DNA from: Halalkalibaculum roseum
GTDB lineage: Bacteria; Bacteroidota; Rhodothermia; Balneolales; Balneolaceae
NCBI RefSeq assembly: GCF_011059145.1
Contig: NZ_JAALLT010000002.1
Span: 892,178 to 956,177, forward strand
DNA: 64,000 nucleotides
Direction of reading: 5' to 3'
Numbering within the stretch: position 1 is the stretch's first letter; each line of letters starts with the position of its first letter. The translations under genes were made by a program, and so were the position numbers. The notes beneath the pieces are model-generated. The model saw only the letters and a list, made by a program, of their open reading frames with translations, was not told where the DNA came from and searched no databases. Positions 1-7,606 of this stretch are shown piece after piece.

Positions 1-366
1 GTTTTTTGTGATACTTTTGGACGCCCAAGAGTATCATACAGTGTGATGAACCATTATTACCAAATTTTTACCCAAAAACCCTTTTAGAATTTAATTAAAC
101 TAGTAAACAGCATTACCTCGGTGGTACAACCACCTCGCAGCCTGTTTCGTTTTTGTCATTATTGGCTCTGAGGGAGTTGTACTCCCGCCTTCAATGCTCA
201 AAATCCTTTAGAACGAGTACCCTAAGTAATCCGTAAGACGCGTGTCACAGACATGGTTTACTTCAAAAGAAAAACCTTGGGCAGTTTATTTCAAATTCCC
301 ATTCTGAATAGCCCTCGTAATTCCTTACCTTTGTGCTTCAAATTTTAGACGATTCTTCAACAATTT
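1..366. other. Left-edge non-coding region with small hairpins
   Basis: No convincing ORF is present. Two compact hairpins are visible: GGTGGT/ACCACC at 120-134 (3-nt loop) and GGGAGT/ACTCCC at 172-186 (3-nt loop). ATTAC at 112-116 could pair with GTAAT at 226-230, enclosing both. A weaker hairpin with about 10-base arms lies near 8-38. The right end carries the promoter of the next gene. It could be a small RNA or leader, but I do not recognise a family. Confidence 0.35.
303..333 (+). promoter_or_regulatory. Bacteroidota-type promoter upstream of ymdB-like gene
   Basis: TACCTTTG at 326-333 matches the TAnnTTTG minus-7 element of Bacteroidota. TCTG at 303-306 fits the TTTG-like minus-33 element imperfectly, with a 19-bp spacer. 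It lies 33 bp before the ATG at 367. Assigned by motif only. Confidence 0.45.
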
Positions 367-1188
367 ATGTCCAAGAATTTACTGAATATCTTATTCATCG
401 GCGATATCGTAGGTGACCCCGGCCTGAACTTGCTGGATACCTTTTTACCGGGATTCATTAAAAAATATGACGCCGATTTTGTGATCGCCAATGGCGAAAA
501 TTCCCATCAGGGAAAAGGTATCAACCGGGATATCATAGCAAAGCTTTATGATCTTGGGGTACATGTCATTACCGGGGGAAACCACTCCTTTGCCAAATGG
601 AAAGTGTTTTCCTACATGAAAAATGACGGGAATATCCTGCGTCCCCTAAACTATCCGAAAGGTAATCCGGGATACGGTTACGGCATTTATGACATCCCCG
701 GTATGGACCGAAAAATCGGTGTGCTAAATCTGCAGGGAAGAACGTTTATGAGTGCCATAGACGATCCGTTTTCAACGGCCGATTGGGCTATCGACAGGAT
801 TAAGGATGAGACGGATCTGATATTTGTTGATTTCCACGCCGAAGCTACCGCAGAGAAAATGGCACTGGCTTGGCATCTGGATGGCAAGATCTCAGTATTT
901 GTGGGTACTCATACTCATATACCTACTAATGACGCACGCATCCTGCCCGATGGCACAGGCTATATTTCTGATGTGGGCATGACCGGTTCATTTGATTCCG
1001 TTCTTGGAATGGACAAGGAAACATCCATGAAACGTTTTATGCTGGGTACGCCTCACCGGTACAAACTGGCCGACGGGAATAATCATATTTGTGGTATACA
1101 GGCTAAAGTCGATATGGAAACAAACCTCTGTGTGCATATTGAATCTTTCGTATATCCCACACTAAACAACAGCAAGCTTGAAGAATAA
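367..1188 (+). CDS. YmdB/TIGR00282-family metallophosphoesterase
   Basis: Cytosolic calcineurin-like phosphoesterase of the YmdB family, whose studied members hydrolyse 2',3'-cyclic nucleotides and influence RNA turnover. The metal-binding motifs are in order: GDIVGD (residues 12-17), NGEN (42-45), GGNH (70-73), a DFHAEAT segment near 155 and GTHTH near 180. The 273-residue length is usual for the family. The ATG at 367 gives the canonical N-terminus, which runs straight into the first motif. The stop codon overlaps the ATG of the next gene by one base (TAATG), so the two are translationally coupled. No truncation is seen. The substrate in this organism is unknown. Confidence 0.9.
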   Translation: MSKNLLNILFIGDIVGDPGLNLLDTFLPGFIKKYDADFVIANGENSHQGKGINRDIIAKLYDLGVHVITGGNHSFAKWKVFSYMKNDGNILRPLNYPKGNPGYGYGIYDIPGMDRKIGVLNLQGRTFMSAIDDPFSTADWAIDRIKDETDLIFVDFHAEATAEKMALAWHLDGKISVFVGTHTHIPTNDARILPDGTGYISDVGMTGSFDSVLGMDKETSMKRFMLGTPHRYKLADGNNHICGIQAKVDMETNLCVHIESFVYPTLNNSKLEE

Positions 1189-1880
1189 TGAGCGAAGCCG
1201 ATACCATACTAACCGGTTCAAATATTGTTAAAACCTATCCCCAGAAAGATGGAGAAGGAGCATTAACGGTGCTTGATGATGTATCCCTTTCCATTGCACG
1301 AGGATCCATCGTCTCAGTAATCGGAGCCAGCGGAAGTGGTAAAAGTACCCTCCTTCATGTACTGGGCGGACTTGACAAACCGGATTCGGGTACTGTTTCA
1401 TGGAATGATCACAATATCTATACCATGGATGATGAAAGCCTCGCTGAATTTAGAAACACGCAGCTGGGTTTTGTGTTTCAGTTTCATCACCTACTACCGG
1501 AATTCACGGCCATTGAAAACATAATGATGCCGGCCCTTATTTCGGGAACGGATTTCTCAAAAGCAAAGACCCGCGCCTCGGAATTAATGGAACAGTTCGG
1601 TATTCCCGCCAGAGCCGAACACCGTCCCACACAACTCTCAGGGGGTGAGCAGCAGAGAGTGGCTATGGCAAGAGCGCTGATGAATAATCCCAAACTTATA
1701 CTTGCGGATGAGCCGACAGGTAACCTGGATGAAGAAAACACCGATATCTTGTTAGATATGCTTTTTAAGCTTCGTGAGTTGGAAAATGTCAGTATTCTGC
1801 TCATCACACACGAGAAAGATATTGCAAAACGATCGGATGTTATATATCAGCTGAGTAAGGGTAATTTACATCCATTTTAG
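1188..1880 (+). CDS. lolD: LolD-type ABC transporter ATP-binding protein
   Basis: ATPase subunit of the LolCDE/MacB-like ABC family, which extracts lipoproteins from the inner membrane or powers related export. Walker A GASGSGKS is at residues 46-53, the Q-loop at FVFQF (about 95-99), signature LSGGEQQR at 150-157, Walker B LILADEP at about 170-176, and the switch His in LLITHE. The 230-residue length is standard. No membrane-subunit gene (LolC/E or FtsX-like) is adjacent, so its permease lies elsewhere and the lolD name rests on family similarity. It overlaps the upstream gene by one base. FtsE-like or MacB-like roles cannot be excluded. Confidence 0.82.
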   Translation: MSEADTILTGSNIVKTYPQKDGEGALTVLDDVSLSIARGSIVSVIGASGSGKSTLLHVLGGLDKPDSGTVSWNDHNIYTMDDESLAEFRNTQLGFVFQFHHLLPEFTAIENIMMPALISGTDFSKAKTRASELMEQFGIPARAEHRPTQLSGGEQQRVAMARALMNNPKLILADEPTGNLDEENTDILLDMLFKLRELENVSILLITHEKDIAKRSDVIYQLSKGNLHPF

Positions 1881-1882
1881 AT

Positions 1883-1913
1883 TTTGGTTAAATCCAAAAC
1901 AATGATAATTTTG
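1883..1913 (+). promoter_or_regulatory. Bacteroidota-type promoter upstream of TPR gene
   Basis: TTTG at 1883-1886, a 19-bp spacer and TAATTTTG at 1906-1913 match the Bacteroidota housekeeping promoter pattern (TTTG/TAnnTTTG) very well. The ATG of the TPR gene follows at 1956, so the TPR gene probably has its own promoter in addition to read-through from lolD. Confidence 0.6.
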
Positions 1914-1955
1914 ACCTCCTTTGAAATCACAGAATAACGTAGTTAAACTTTAAAA

Positions 1956-2645
1956 ATGGCAAAGAAACTTACACAGGAAGAACTTGAACAGGATCCGCTG
2001 CTGCAATCGTATGCAAAGGTACAGAGCTTTTACCTGCAGAATAAAAATACCATCATTTGGGCAGGCGTTGCGGTAATACTGCTGATCGCACTTTCTTTCG
2101 GATATTATTATTACAGCCAGCAACAGGAAACCCGAGCCCAGGAATTGATGGGTATGGCTGAGACCTACTATTTAAACGGTAATTACGAAAGTGCACTCAT
2201 GGGATCGGAAGAAGACTTCACCGTTGGCTTTGAACAAATCATCAATAATTATTCGGGTACCGATGCCGCCAACCTCGCTCGCTATTATGCCGCGGTTTGT
2301 GAGTATAAACTTGGTAACACCGAACAGGCACTGAATTACATCAACAGCTATGAATTTCCTGACGGCATCATGGGTGTGGCACCTCTGTCTTTTAAAGGTG
2401 TACTGCTAACTGAGGTTGGTAATCATGAAGAGGCAGCTCAAACCTATGTAGAAGCAGCAGAACTGGATCTGAACGAATCTACTACTCCTTACAACTACCT
2501 GGAAGCAGCCAATGCTTTTCAGGATGCCGGCGATATGGAGCAGGCTCGCGAGTATGCTCAGAGGATCGTGGATGAATATCCGAACAGTGCCCAGGTTGCG
2601 GAAGCCCAACGCCTGCTAGGTAAAACTGTAGCTTCCGGCAATTGA
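1956..2645 (+). CDS. Membrane-anchored tetratricopeptide repeat protein
   Basis: 229 residues. A short charged N-terminus is followed by one hydrophobic segment (about residues 35-52, IIWAGVAVILLIALSFGYY) and a soluble helical region with TPR-like repeats. The anchor followed by TPRs resembles the YfgM-like or gliding-associated TPR proteins of Bacteroidota, in which the repeats face the periplasm and bind partner proteins. No catalytic motif is visible. Its own promoter lies 43 bp upstream and a strong hairpin lies about 70 bp downstream, so it is the last or only gene of its transcript. The specific partner is unknown. Confidence 0.7.
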   Translation: MAKKLTQEELEQDPLLQSYAKVQSFYLQNKNTIIWAGVAVILLIALSFGYYYYSQQQETRAQELMGMAETYYLNGNYESALMGSEEDFTVGFEQIINNYSGTDAANLARYYAAVCEYKLGNTEQALNYINSYEFPDGIMGVAPLSFKGVLLTEVGNHEEAAQTYVEAAELDLNESTTPYNYLEAANAFQDAGDMEQAREYAQRIVDEYPNSAQVAEAQRLLGKTVASGN

Positions 2646-2654
2646 TAGAACACG

Positions 2655-2690
2655 GATGACGCTGATGCTACAAATCTGCGCTGATTAGAT
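2655..2690. repeat. Degenerate 10-bp-unit intergenic repeat (CACGGAT type)
   Basis: CACGGATGA, CGCTGATGCT and CTGCGCTGATT-like units follow one another at roughly 10-bp steps, mixing both orientations. It is a degenerate copy of the element seen most clearly at 10946-10992. It follows the stop codon of the TPR gene closely. Confidence 0.4.
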
Positions 2691-2713
2691 ATATCTACTT
2701 AAACTAAATTCCA

Positions 2714-2752
2714 AACCCTCCAAGGGTCGAACAGACCCTTGGAGGGTTGTTT
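2714..2752. terminator. Strong bidirectional terminator hairpin
   Basis: Perfect 14-bp inverted repeat: AACCCTCCAAGGGT at 2714-2727 pairs with its complement at 2735-2748, with a 7-nt loop, followed by a T-rich tail (GTTTATATTT). It lies between convergent genes ending at 2645 (+) and 2821 (-), so it can stop transcription from both sides. The minus-strand tail is also T-rich. Confidence 0.8.
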
Positions 2753-2764
2753 ATATTTATAAAA

Positions 2765-2802
2765 CTCTGTGCACCTCTGTGACTACTTTGTGCTGCTCTG
2801 TG
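2765..2802. repeat. Phased CTCTGTG repeat, four copies at 10-11-10 bp
   Basis: CTCTGTG at 2765-2771 and 2775-2781, CTTTGTG at 2786-2792 and CTCTGTG at 2796-2802. The steps are 10, 11 and 10 bp, one helical turn each. This is the reverse complement of the four-copy CACAGAG element at 58040-58077, with the same step pattern. Confidence 0.7.
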
Positions 2803-2820
2803 TAACAGCCTTTTTACTAT

Positions 2821-4437
2821 CTAACTGAAATAAATCCACAGGAAGGCAATAATGCCTAGTAATCCCAGCGTCCACCAGATAGAGCGCTCGCTTACCTGTG
2901 ACTGATCCACAGCCTTGCGGTACACCACATCCTTAATCTGCTCTTCATCCGGTTTTTCAGTCAGCAAACTAACGGCGATCAGTATGACCGTACAGATCAC
3001 AAACAGCAGCAGGGCAAAATGCAGGAAATTGATGGTTGCCAGTTCATACCAGAATCCTGATAGGGAATCTTTGTACAACTCTAAAAAGAACCTGAGAAAT
3101 CCCAGTACAAACCCGGTAATGAGGGATGTAATCGACCCTTTGCTGTTTAGTCGTTTGTAAAATAGCCCAACCAAAAATACCGCCGTAATGGGCGGAGCTA
3201 TATAGGCCTGAACACTCTGCAGATAGAGGAACAGCTGATTGGAAAAATACTCCATAAAAGGAATCCAAAGCAGTCCGAATATAACCAGGATCACCGTGGA
3301 TACTTGTCCCACAACGACCAGCTCATGTTCTGTTGAGGTAGGTTTGTATTTCTTGTAGAAATCAAGCGTGATCAGCGTGGAACAGGAATTGAATACAGAA
3401 GAGAGTGAGCTCATCAGGGCGGCAAAGAGGCCTGCAATAACCAGACCACGAAGACCTACCGGTAGCACAGCCTGTGCAAGGACAGGCAGTGTGTCGTTAG
3501 GTTCAGCTATATGAAGGGAACCCTGCTGAACCAGTGCATAAGCCACTATTCCGGGAAGCACAAATATAAAGAGCGGCAGCATCTTTAGGTAGCCGGCAAA
3601 GATAGTTCCCTTTCGTGCATTGGTCTCATCCCTGGCCGAAAGCACCCGCTGCACGATAAACTGATCAGTACACCAGTACCAGATGCCCAGAATGGGAGCC
3701 CCAAACAAGATACCGGTCCAAGGATAGTTGGTATCTTCGGCATCCCTCCATAAACTAAAAAATTCAGGATCTACAACTTCGGTCATTTTCCCCCACCCAC
3801 CAAGCTCCTGTAAACCAAAAAAGGTGACTGCTAAGGCACCCCCAACGAGCACGAACATCTGCACCATGTCGGTGTATACTACCGCTTTCAATCCTCCGAA
3901 GATGGTATAAATGCCGGTAGCTACCACCAGTACGAAAGCACCTACCCAGAAATTCACACCAATAGCCTCAAATACAATCCCGCCCGCGTAGATGGTCACA
4001 GATATCTTTGTGAGCACATAACCGATGATGGAAACCACGGATAGATATACCCTGGATTTGCTGTCGTACCTTTTCTCAAGGAACTCCGGCATCGTGGATA
4101 CATTGCTTTTCAGATAGAAAGGAACAAAGATCCATCCCAGCATTAATAAAGCAAGGCCGGCAAGGATTTCATACTGGGCAACCGGTAATCCTTCTGCAAA
4201 TCCGCTCCCGGCCAGCCCGATCAGATGCTCCGAACCGATATTGGAAGCAAATAAAGACGCCCCAACGACAAACCAGCCTACATCCCTTCCGGCAAGGAAA
4301 TAATCGGCAGACTCATTTTGAGATCTTTCCCGACGGGAAGCCCACCAGGCTATGGCAAAAACTGCCAGGAAGTAAACGAGAATAGTAGCAATATCCAGGA
4401 AAGATAAATCTATGCCAATAAGATTATTTGTTTCCAT
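2821..4437 (-). CDS. Sodium/sugar symporter (SSS family, SGLT-like)
   Basis: Inner-membrane Na+-coupled solute symporter, 538 residues with about 14 hydrophobic segments. SSS features include the N-terminal NESADYFLAGR loop, the GW(F/L)VVGASLFASNIGSEH segment forming the Na+/substrate region, and GLFAALMSSLSSVFNS in the second half. The SNIGSEH motif and overall length resemble vSGLT-type galactose/glucose carriers. Neighbouring XylE-like and dehydrogenase genes on the same strand suggest uptake of a monosaccharide or keto-sugar. The substrate is inferred, not read. The ATG at 4437 gives a normal N-terminus before the first membrane helix. The gene lies 167 bp after the XylE-like stop-codon region and may be transcribed separately. 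Confidence 0.85.
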   Translation of the reverse strand: METNNLIGIDLSFLDIATILVYFLAVFAIAWWASRRERSQNESADYFLAGRDVGWFVVGASLFASNIGSEHLIGLAGSGFAEGLPVAQYEILAGLALLMLGWIFVPFYLKSNVSTMPEFLEKRYDSKSRVYLSVVSIIGYVLTKISVTIYAGGIVFEAIGVNFWVGAFVLVVATGIYTIFGGLKAVVYTDMVQMFVLVGGALAVTFFGLQELGGWGKMTEVVDPEFFSLWRDAEDTNYPWTGILFGAPILGIWYWCTDQFIVQRVLSARDETNARKGTIFAGYLKMLPLFIFVLPGIVAYALVQQGSLHIAEPNDTLPVLAQAVLPVGLRGLVIAGLFAALMSSLSSVFNSCSTLITLDFYKKYKPTSTEHELVVVGQVSTVILVIFGLLWIPFMEYFSNQLFLYLQSVQAYIAPPITAVFLVGLFYKRLNSKGSITSLITGFVLGFLRFFLELYKDSLSGFWYELATINFLHFALLLFVICTVILIAVSLLTEKPDEEQIKDVVYRKAVDQSQVSERSIWWTLGLLGIIAFLWIYFS

Positions 4438-4490
4438 ATAAGGAAATGTTATTAAACATCAGCTAATTTAAGTTGGTGACATAGATTAAA

Positions 4491-4545
4491 TCTCCCGCAG
4501 ATTTCGCTGATTTTCACAGAATATATAATTGAGAATCTGCGGGAA
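4491..4545. repeat. Hairpin made of 10-bp GCAGATTT-type units
   Basis: TCCCGCAGATT and its complement AATCTGCGGGA face each other across about 30 bp. The left side continues as GCAGATTTCGCTGATTTTCACAG, a run of roughly 10-bp units. It sits between two minus-strand transporter genes and has the same build as the other 10-bp-unit elements in the window. It may act as a terminator or RNA stabiliser. Confidence 0.5.
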
Positions 4546-4604
4546 ATAAAATACCGGGCACTCTAAATCTTGAACGTACTAAATAACTATTAATAATTAA
4601 TTCG

Positions 4605-6065
4605 TTATACCACTCCCCCAGAGAGTTTCTCCCGTTCTGCCTCTTCACGTGACATATCTTCGAGCGTTTTTCCTTTTGTCTCTTTCACAAAGAGCTTCAC
4701 AAATAGGTATGCTACAATTCCGAAGAAGGCATAGATTCCATAGGAGAATCCAAGTCCCATAGATGAAAGCAATACCGGGAAGGTCATGGTGATCAGGAAG
4801 TTTGCTCCCCACTGTGCCATCCCGCATAAGGCGAGTGCAGCACCGCGATACTGGTTCGGGAACATTTCGCCCAGCATTACCCACATTACAGGTCCCCAGG
4901 AGAATGCAAAGAAAGCTATATAGGCGTTTGCAGCCAACAGGGCATATAAACCTTGATTCCCGGCTAAAGTCAGTGAATCCGGTCCGCCGGAAGGTGCTGT
5001 ACTGAAAATGTATGCCATAACACCGAGCATTACTGCCTGACCCAGTGAACCGACCAGCAGGAGCGGTTTACGTCCCACTCTATCTACAAGGGCAATTGCG
5101 ACAAAGGTGAAAAAGATATTCACACTACCGCTGATAACATTTTGCAACAACGCATCGGCTTCTGTAAAACCGGCCGCTTTCCAAAGTGTGGCTCCGTAGT
5201 AGAAAATCACATTGATACCGGTAAACTGTTGCAGCATTGCCAAACCGAGTCCTACCCACACCAGTGGGTGTATCTTACCGGTATATTTGCTTATCACATC
5301 CTTAAGGCGCGGCTTAACCCCTTCACGGAGCGTGGATCGGATATCATCAACTTTTGCCTTCGCGTCGGCCAGTGGCGAAATATTTTTAAGAACGCTTTGG
5401 GCTTCATCCACTTTACCGGCAGCAACCAGATACCGAGGCGATTCCGGAATCGTTAAGAGTGAAAACAGGAATATAGAAGCCGGTACTATCTCAGCCCAAA
5501 ACATCCATTGCCAGGTTCGGAAACCTCCCCAAAACACTTCATAGGCACCGCCCGACATTCCCGCCAGCCAGTAATTGCTCATAAATGCCATGAATAGACC
5601 AAAGACAATCATAAGCTGCTGCAAGGTAGCCAGGCTACCCCGAATTTTTGAGGGTGCAATTTCACTGATATAAGCCGGAGCCAGAATACTTGCAGCTCCC
5701 ATTGCCATACCCCCGATTACACGATAGATTACAAATTCTAGAGAACCGTCAGATATACCGGATCCCCAGGCACTCAGAATAAAAGCCAGGGCTGTTGCAA
5801 TCATGACCGGCTTTCTGCCGAATTTGTCAGCAAGCGTACCCGCAAAAAAGGCACCCACCATAGCACCCAGAAGTACCGAGGCTACATTGAAACCGGTTAC
5901 CGCTGCATCAGAATCAAAAGCTTTTTGCAAAGCATCCACCGTACCGTTGATGACGCCACTGTCAAATCCAAAGAGAAAACCGCCTAACGCGGCCGCTGTC
6001 GATAAGAGTATAACCCTCTTCAGATCATAGCTTCTTTCTTGATTACTGTCTACTGTATTTGCCAT
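4605..6065 (-). CDS. xylE: MFS sugar porter, XylE-like
   Basis: 486-residue, 12-helix sugar:H+ symporter of the inner membrane. It has the sugar-porter hallmarks: GFLFGFDSGVINGT at the N-terminus, DKFGRKP after helix 2, PESPRYL before the central loop, QQFTGIN in helix 7, GRKPLL after helix 8, and PVMWVMLGEMFP in helix 10. These match the XylE/GLUT family, and the xylose operon in this window makes D-xylose a reasonable substrate. Glucose or a keto-sugar is equally possible from sequence alone. It follows the Gfo/Idh/MocA gene on the same strand (188-bp gap), where the inverted repeat TAAC-GATT-GTTA may be an operator. Confidence 0.85.
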   Translation of the reverse strand: MANTVDSNQERSYDLKRVILLSTAAALGGFLFGFDSGVINGTVDALQKAFDSDAAVTGFNVASVLLGAMVGAFFAGTLADKFGRKPVMIATALAFILSAWGSGISDGSLEFVIYRVIGGMAMGAASILAPAYISEIAPSKIRGSLATLQQLMIVFGLFMAFMSNYWLAGMSGGAYEVFWGGFRTWQWMFWAEIVPASIFLFSLLTIPESPRYLVAAGKVDEAQSVLKNISPLADAKAKVDDIRSTLREGVKPRLKDVISKYTGKIHPLVWVGLGLAMLQQFTGINVIFYYGATLWKAAGFTEADALLQNVISGSVNIFFTFVAIALVDRVGRKPLLLVGSLGQAVMLGVMAYIFSTAPSGGPDSLTLAGNQGLYALLAANAYIAFFAFSWGPVMWVMLGEMFPNQYRGAALALCGMAQWGANFLITMTFPVLLSSMGLGFSYGIYAFFGIVAYLFVKLFVKETKGKTLEDMSREEAEREKLSGGVV

Positions 6066-6253
6066 TCCGTTTCTGTTTTAAATGTTAATGAAAGTCTGAT
6101 AACGATTGTTACTAATATGTGATCTTCCGAAAATGCCTGAAGGACTTTCAGAAGCTATTGCTATTCTTCCAATTTTCCACTGGAAATTTTTTTGCATGAA
6201 TCTTTATTCCAAATGGTATAGTTATTCTTAAGCTGAGTGTAGCGTTTGGATAA

Positions 6254-7429
6254 TCAACCTGACCCCGGGGAATAGTTCATGTCCACCCATTCATTCTTTT
6301 TCCCGCTTTCAATGGTTTTATGTATGAAATGAACCCCTACTGCTCCATCATAAACAGTGGGGAAATCAGTGGAAAACCGGTTCAGTTCCACGCCCTTTTC
6401 TTTTGCTAGGATGGTTCGACCCACATTCATATAAATATTGGCAAATGCCTCAATAAATCCCTCCGGGTGACCGGGCGGAATTCGATTGTTGAAATTGGCA
6501 ATTTCCGAAAGATAGGGATTCCCTCTTTTATAGATCTCTTCGGGTCGATCCGGGTACCGTACGTAGAGATAGTTAGGATTTTCCTGACCCCATTCCAGGG
6601 AGGCATCCGTACCATAGATCCTGATTTTTAGGTCATTTTCTTCCCCAACCGAAATCTGTGAACAATACAAAATGGCTTTGACACCCTGCTCATAGTGTAC
6701 CAGCAAGTTGGCATCATCCTCGAGTTTCCTACCCTCTACAAATGAAGTAATGTCGGCATAGAGCTTCTGCATTTTGAGACCGGTGATATATTCCACCAGG
6801 TTTTCGGCATGGGTACCGATATCACCGACTGCCGAGGAGATTCCTGCCTTATCTGGATCTGTTCTCCATTCGGCCTGTTTGGCTCCCTCCTGTTCGATAG
6901 GTTCTGAGAGCCAGCCCTGCGGATACTCTACTACGATCTTCCGCAGTTTGCCCAATTTATTATCCCATATCATCTCCCGGGCCTGCTTAACCATCGGGTA
7001 ACCGGTATAAGTATGGGTGAGTCCAAATACTACGTCATGCTTCTCCACCAAGCGGCATAGCTCCTCTGCCTCTTCAATGGTATTAGTCAGGGGCTTATCA
7101 CAAACAACATGAATGCCCTGCTCTATAAAGGCTTTACAAACCGGGTAGTGAAGGTGATTGGGCGTTACTACGGATACAAAATCGATACGCTCATCTTCTG
7201 GAAGTGCGGCTTCTTTTTCAGCCATCTCCTTGAATGAGCCGTATACCCGGTCATTGTCAAGTTGAAGCTGCTTACCCATTTTGTCTGACTTCTCTTTTGA
7301 CGAGGAAAATGCCCCCGCCACCAGTTCCATATGACCGTCAAGAGCAGCGGCCATCCGGTGAACCTCTCCGATAAATGCGCCCGGGCCCCCTCCTACCATC
7401 CCGTATCGCAACTTTCTGTGAAATTCCAT
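6254..7429 (-). CDS. Gfo/Idh/MocA-family NAD(P)-dependent oxidoreductase
   Basis: 391-residue cytosolic dehydrogenase. An N-terminal Rossmann fold carries GMVGGGPGAFIG (residues about 10-21), the CDKPLTNT motif holds the catalytic Lys (about 115-122), and GDIGTHAENL in the C-terminal half supplies Asp/His residues typical of the active site. Family members oxidise sugar or cyclitol hydroxyls, and several act on C3 to give 3-keto-sugars. With GMC, DUF1080 and TIM-barrel genes next door, it probably interconverts a keto-sugar and its alcohol inside the cell. It is divergent from the GMC gene at 7607 across a 177-bp AT-rich regulatory region. The substrate is unproven. Confidence 0.85.
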   Translation of the reverse strand: MEFHRKLRYGMVGGGPGAFIGEVHRMAAALDGHMELVAGAFSSSKEKSDKMGKQLQLDNDRVYGSFKEMAEKEAALPEDERIDFVSVVTPNHLHYPVCKAFIEQGIHVVCDKPLTNTIEEAEELCRLVEKHDVVFGLTHTYTGYPMVKQAREMIWDNKLGKLRKIVVEYPQGWLSEPIEQEGAKQAEWRTDPDKAGISSAVGDIGTHAENLVEYITGLKMQKLYADITSFVEGRKLEDDANLLVHYEQGVKAILYCSQISVGEENDLKIRIYGTDASLEWGQENPNYLYVRYPDRPEEIYKRGNPYLSEIANFNNRIPPGHPEGFIEAFANIYMNVGRTILAKEKGVELNRFSTDFPTVYDGAVGVHFIHKTIESGKKNEWVDMNYSPGSG

Positions 7430-7534
7430 AGATCAGTATTTTTTTACCCGATTTATAATTCTCTTTAATAAGGAATTTTAGGAAGTAAATTGCAAGAAAA
7501 TGAAAAATATAGAAAAATACCTTTAAGCATTATG

Positions 7535-7549
7535 CAAAAAGCTTGCAAG
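7535..7549. promoter_or_regulatory. Candidate LacI-type operator in divergent promoter region
   Basis: TGCAA and TTGCA face each other five bases apart, between the divergent Gfo/Idh/MocA (7429) and GMC (7607) genes. The spacing resembles CRE-like LacI-family operators (TGnAA...TTnCA). A near copy, TGCAA-N5-TTGCT, occurs close to 15340 ahead of the transporter gene. Short motif, so weak evidence. Confidence 0.25.
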
Positions 7550-7606
7550 TATGCCTCTACTAATCTATAATGTTCGGGTTAATCCCATTAAAAATATTGT
7601 GATCCC

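Noticed and set aside
1-366. 6S RNA, tmRNA or RNase P RNA
   Set aside because: Hairpins are present but no signature of these RNAs could be recognised.
2821-4437. Assignment of a definite substrate (galactose, glucose or xylose)
   Set aside because: SSS sequence alone does not fix the sugar; only the family is supported.
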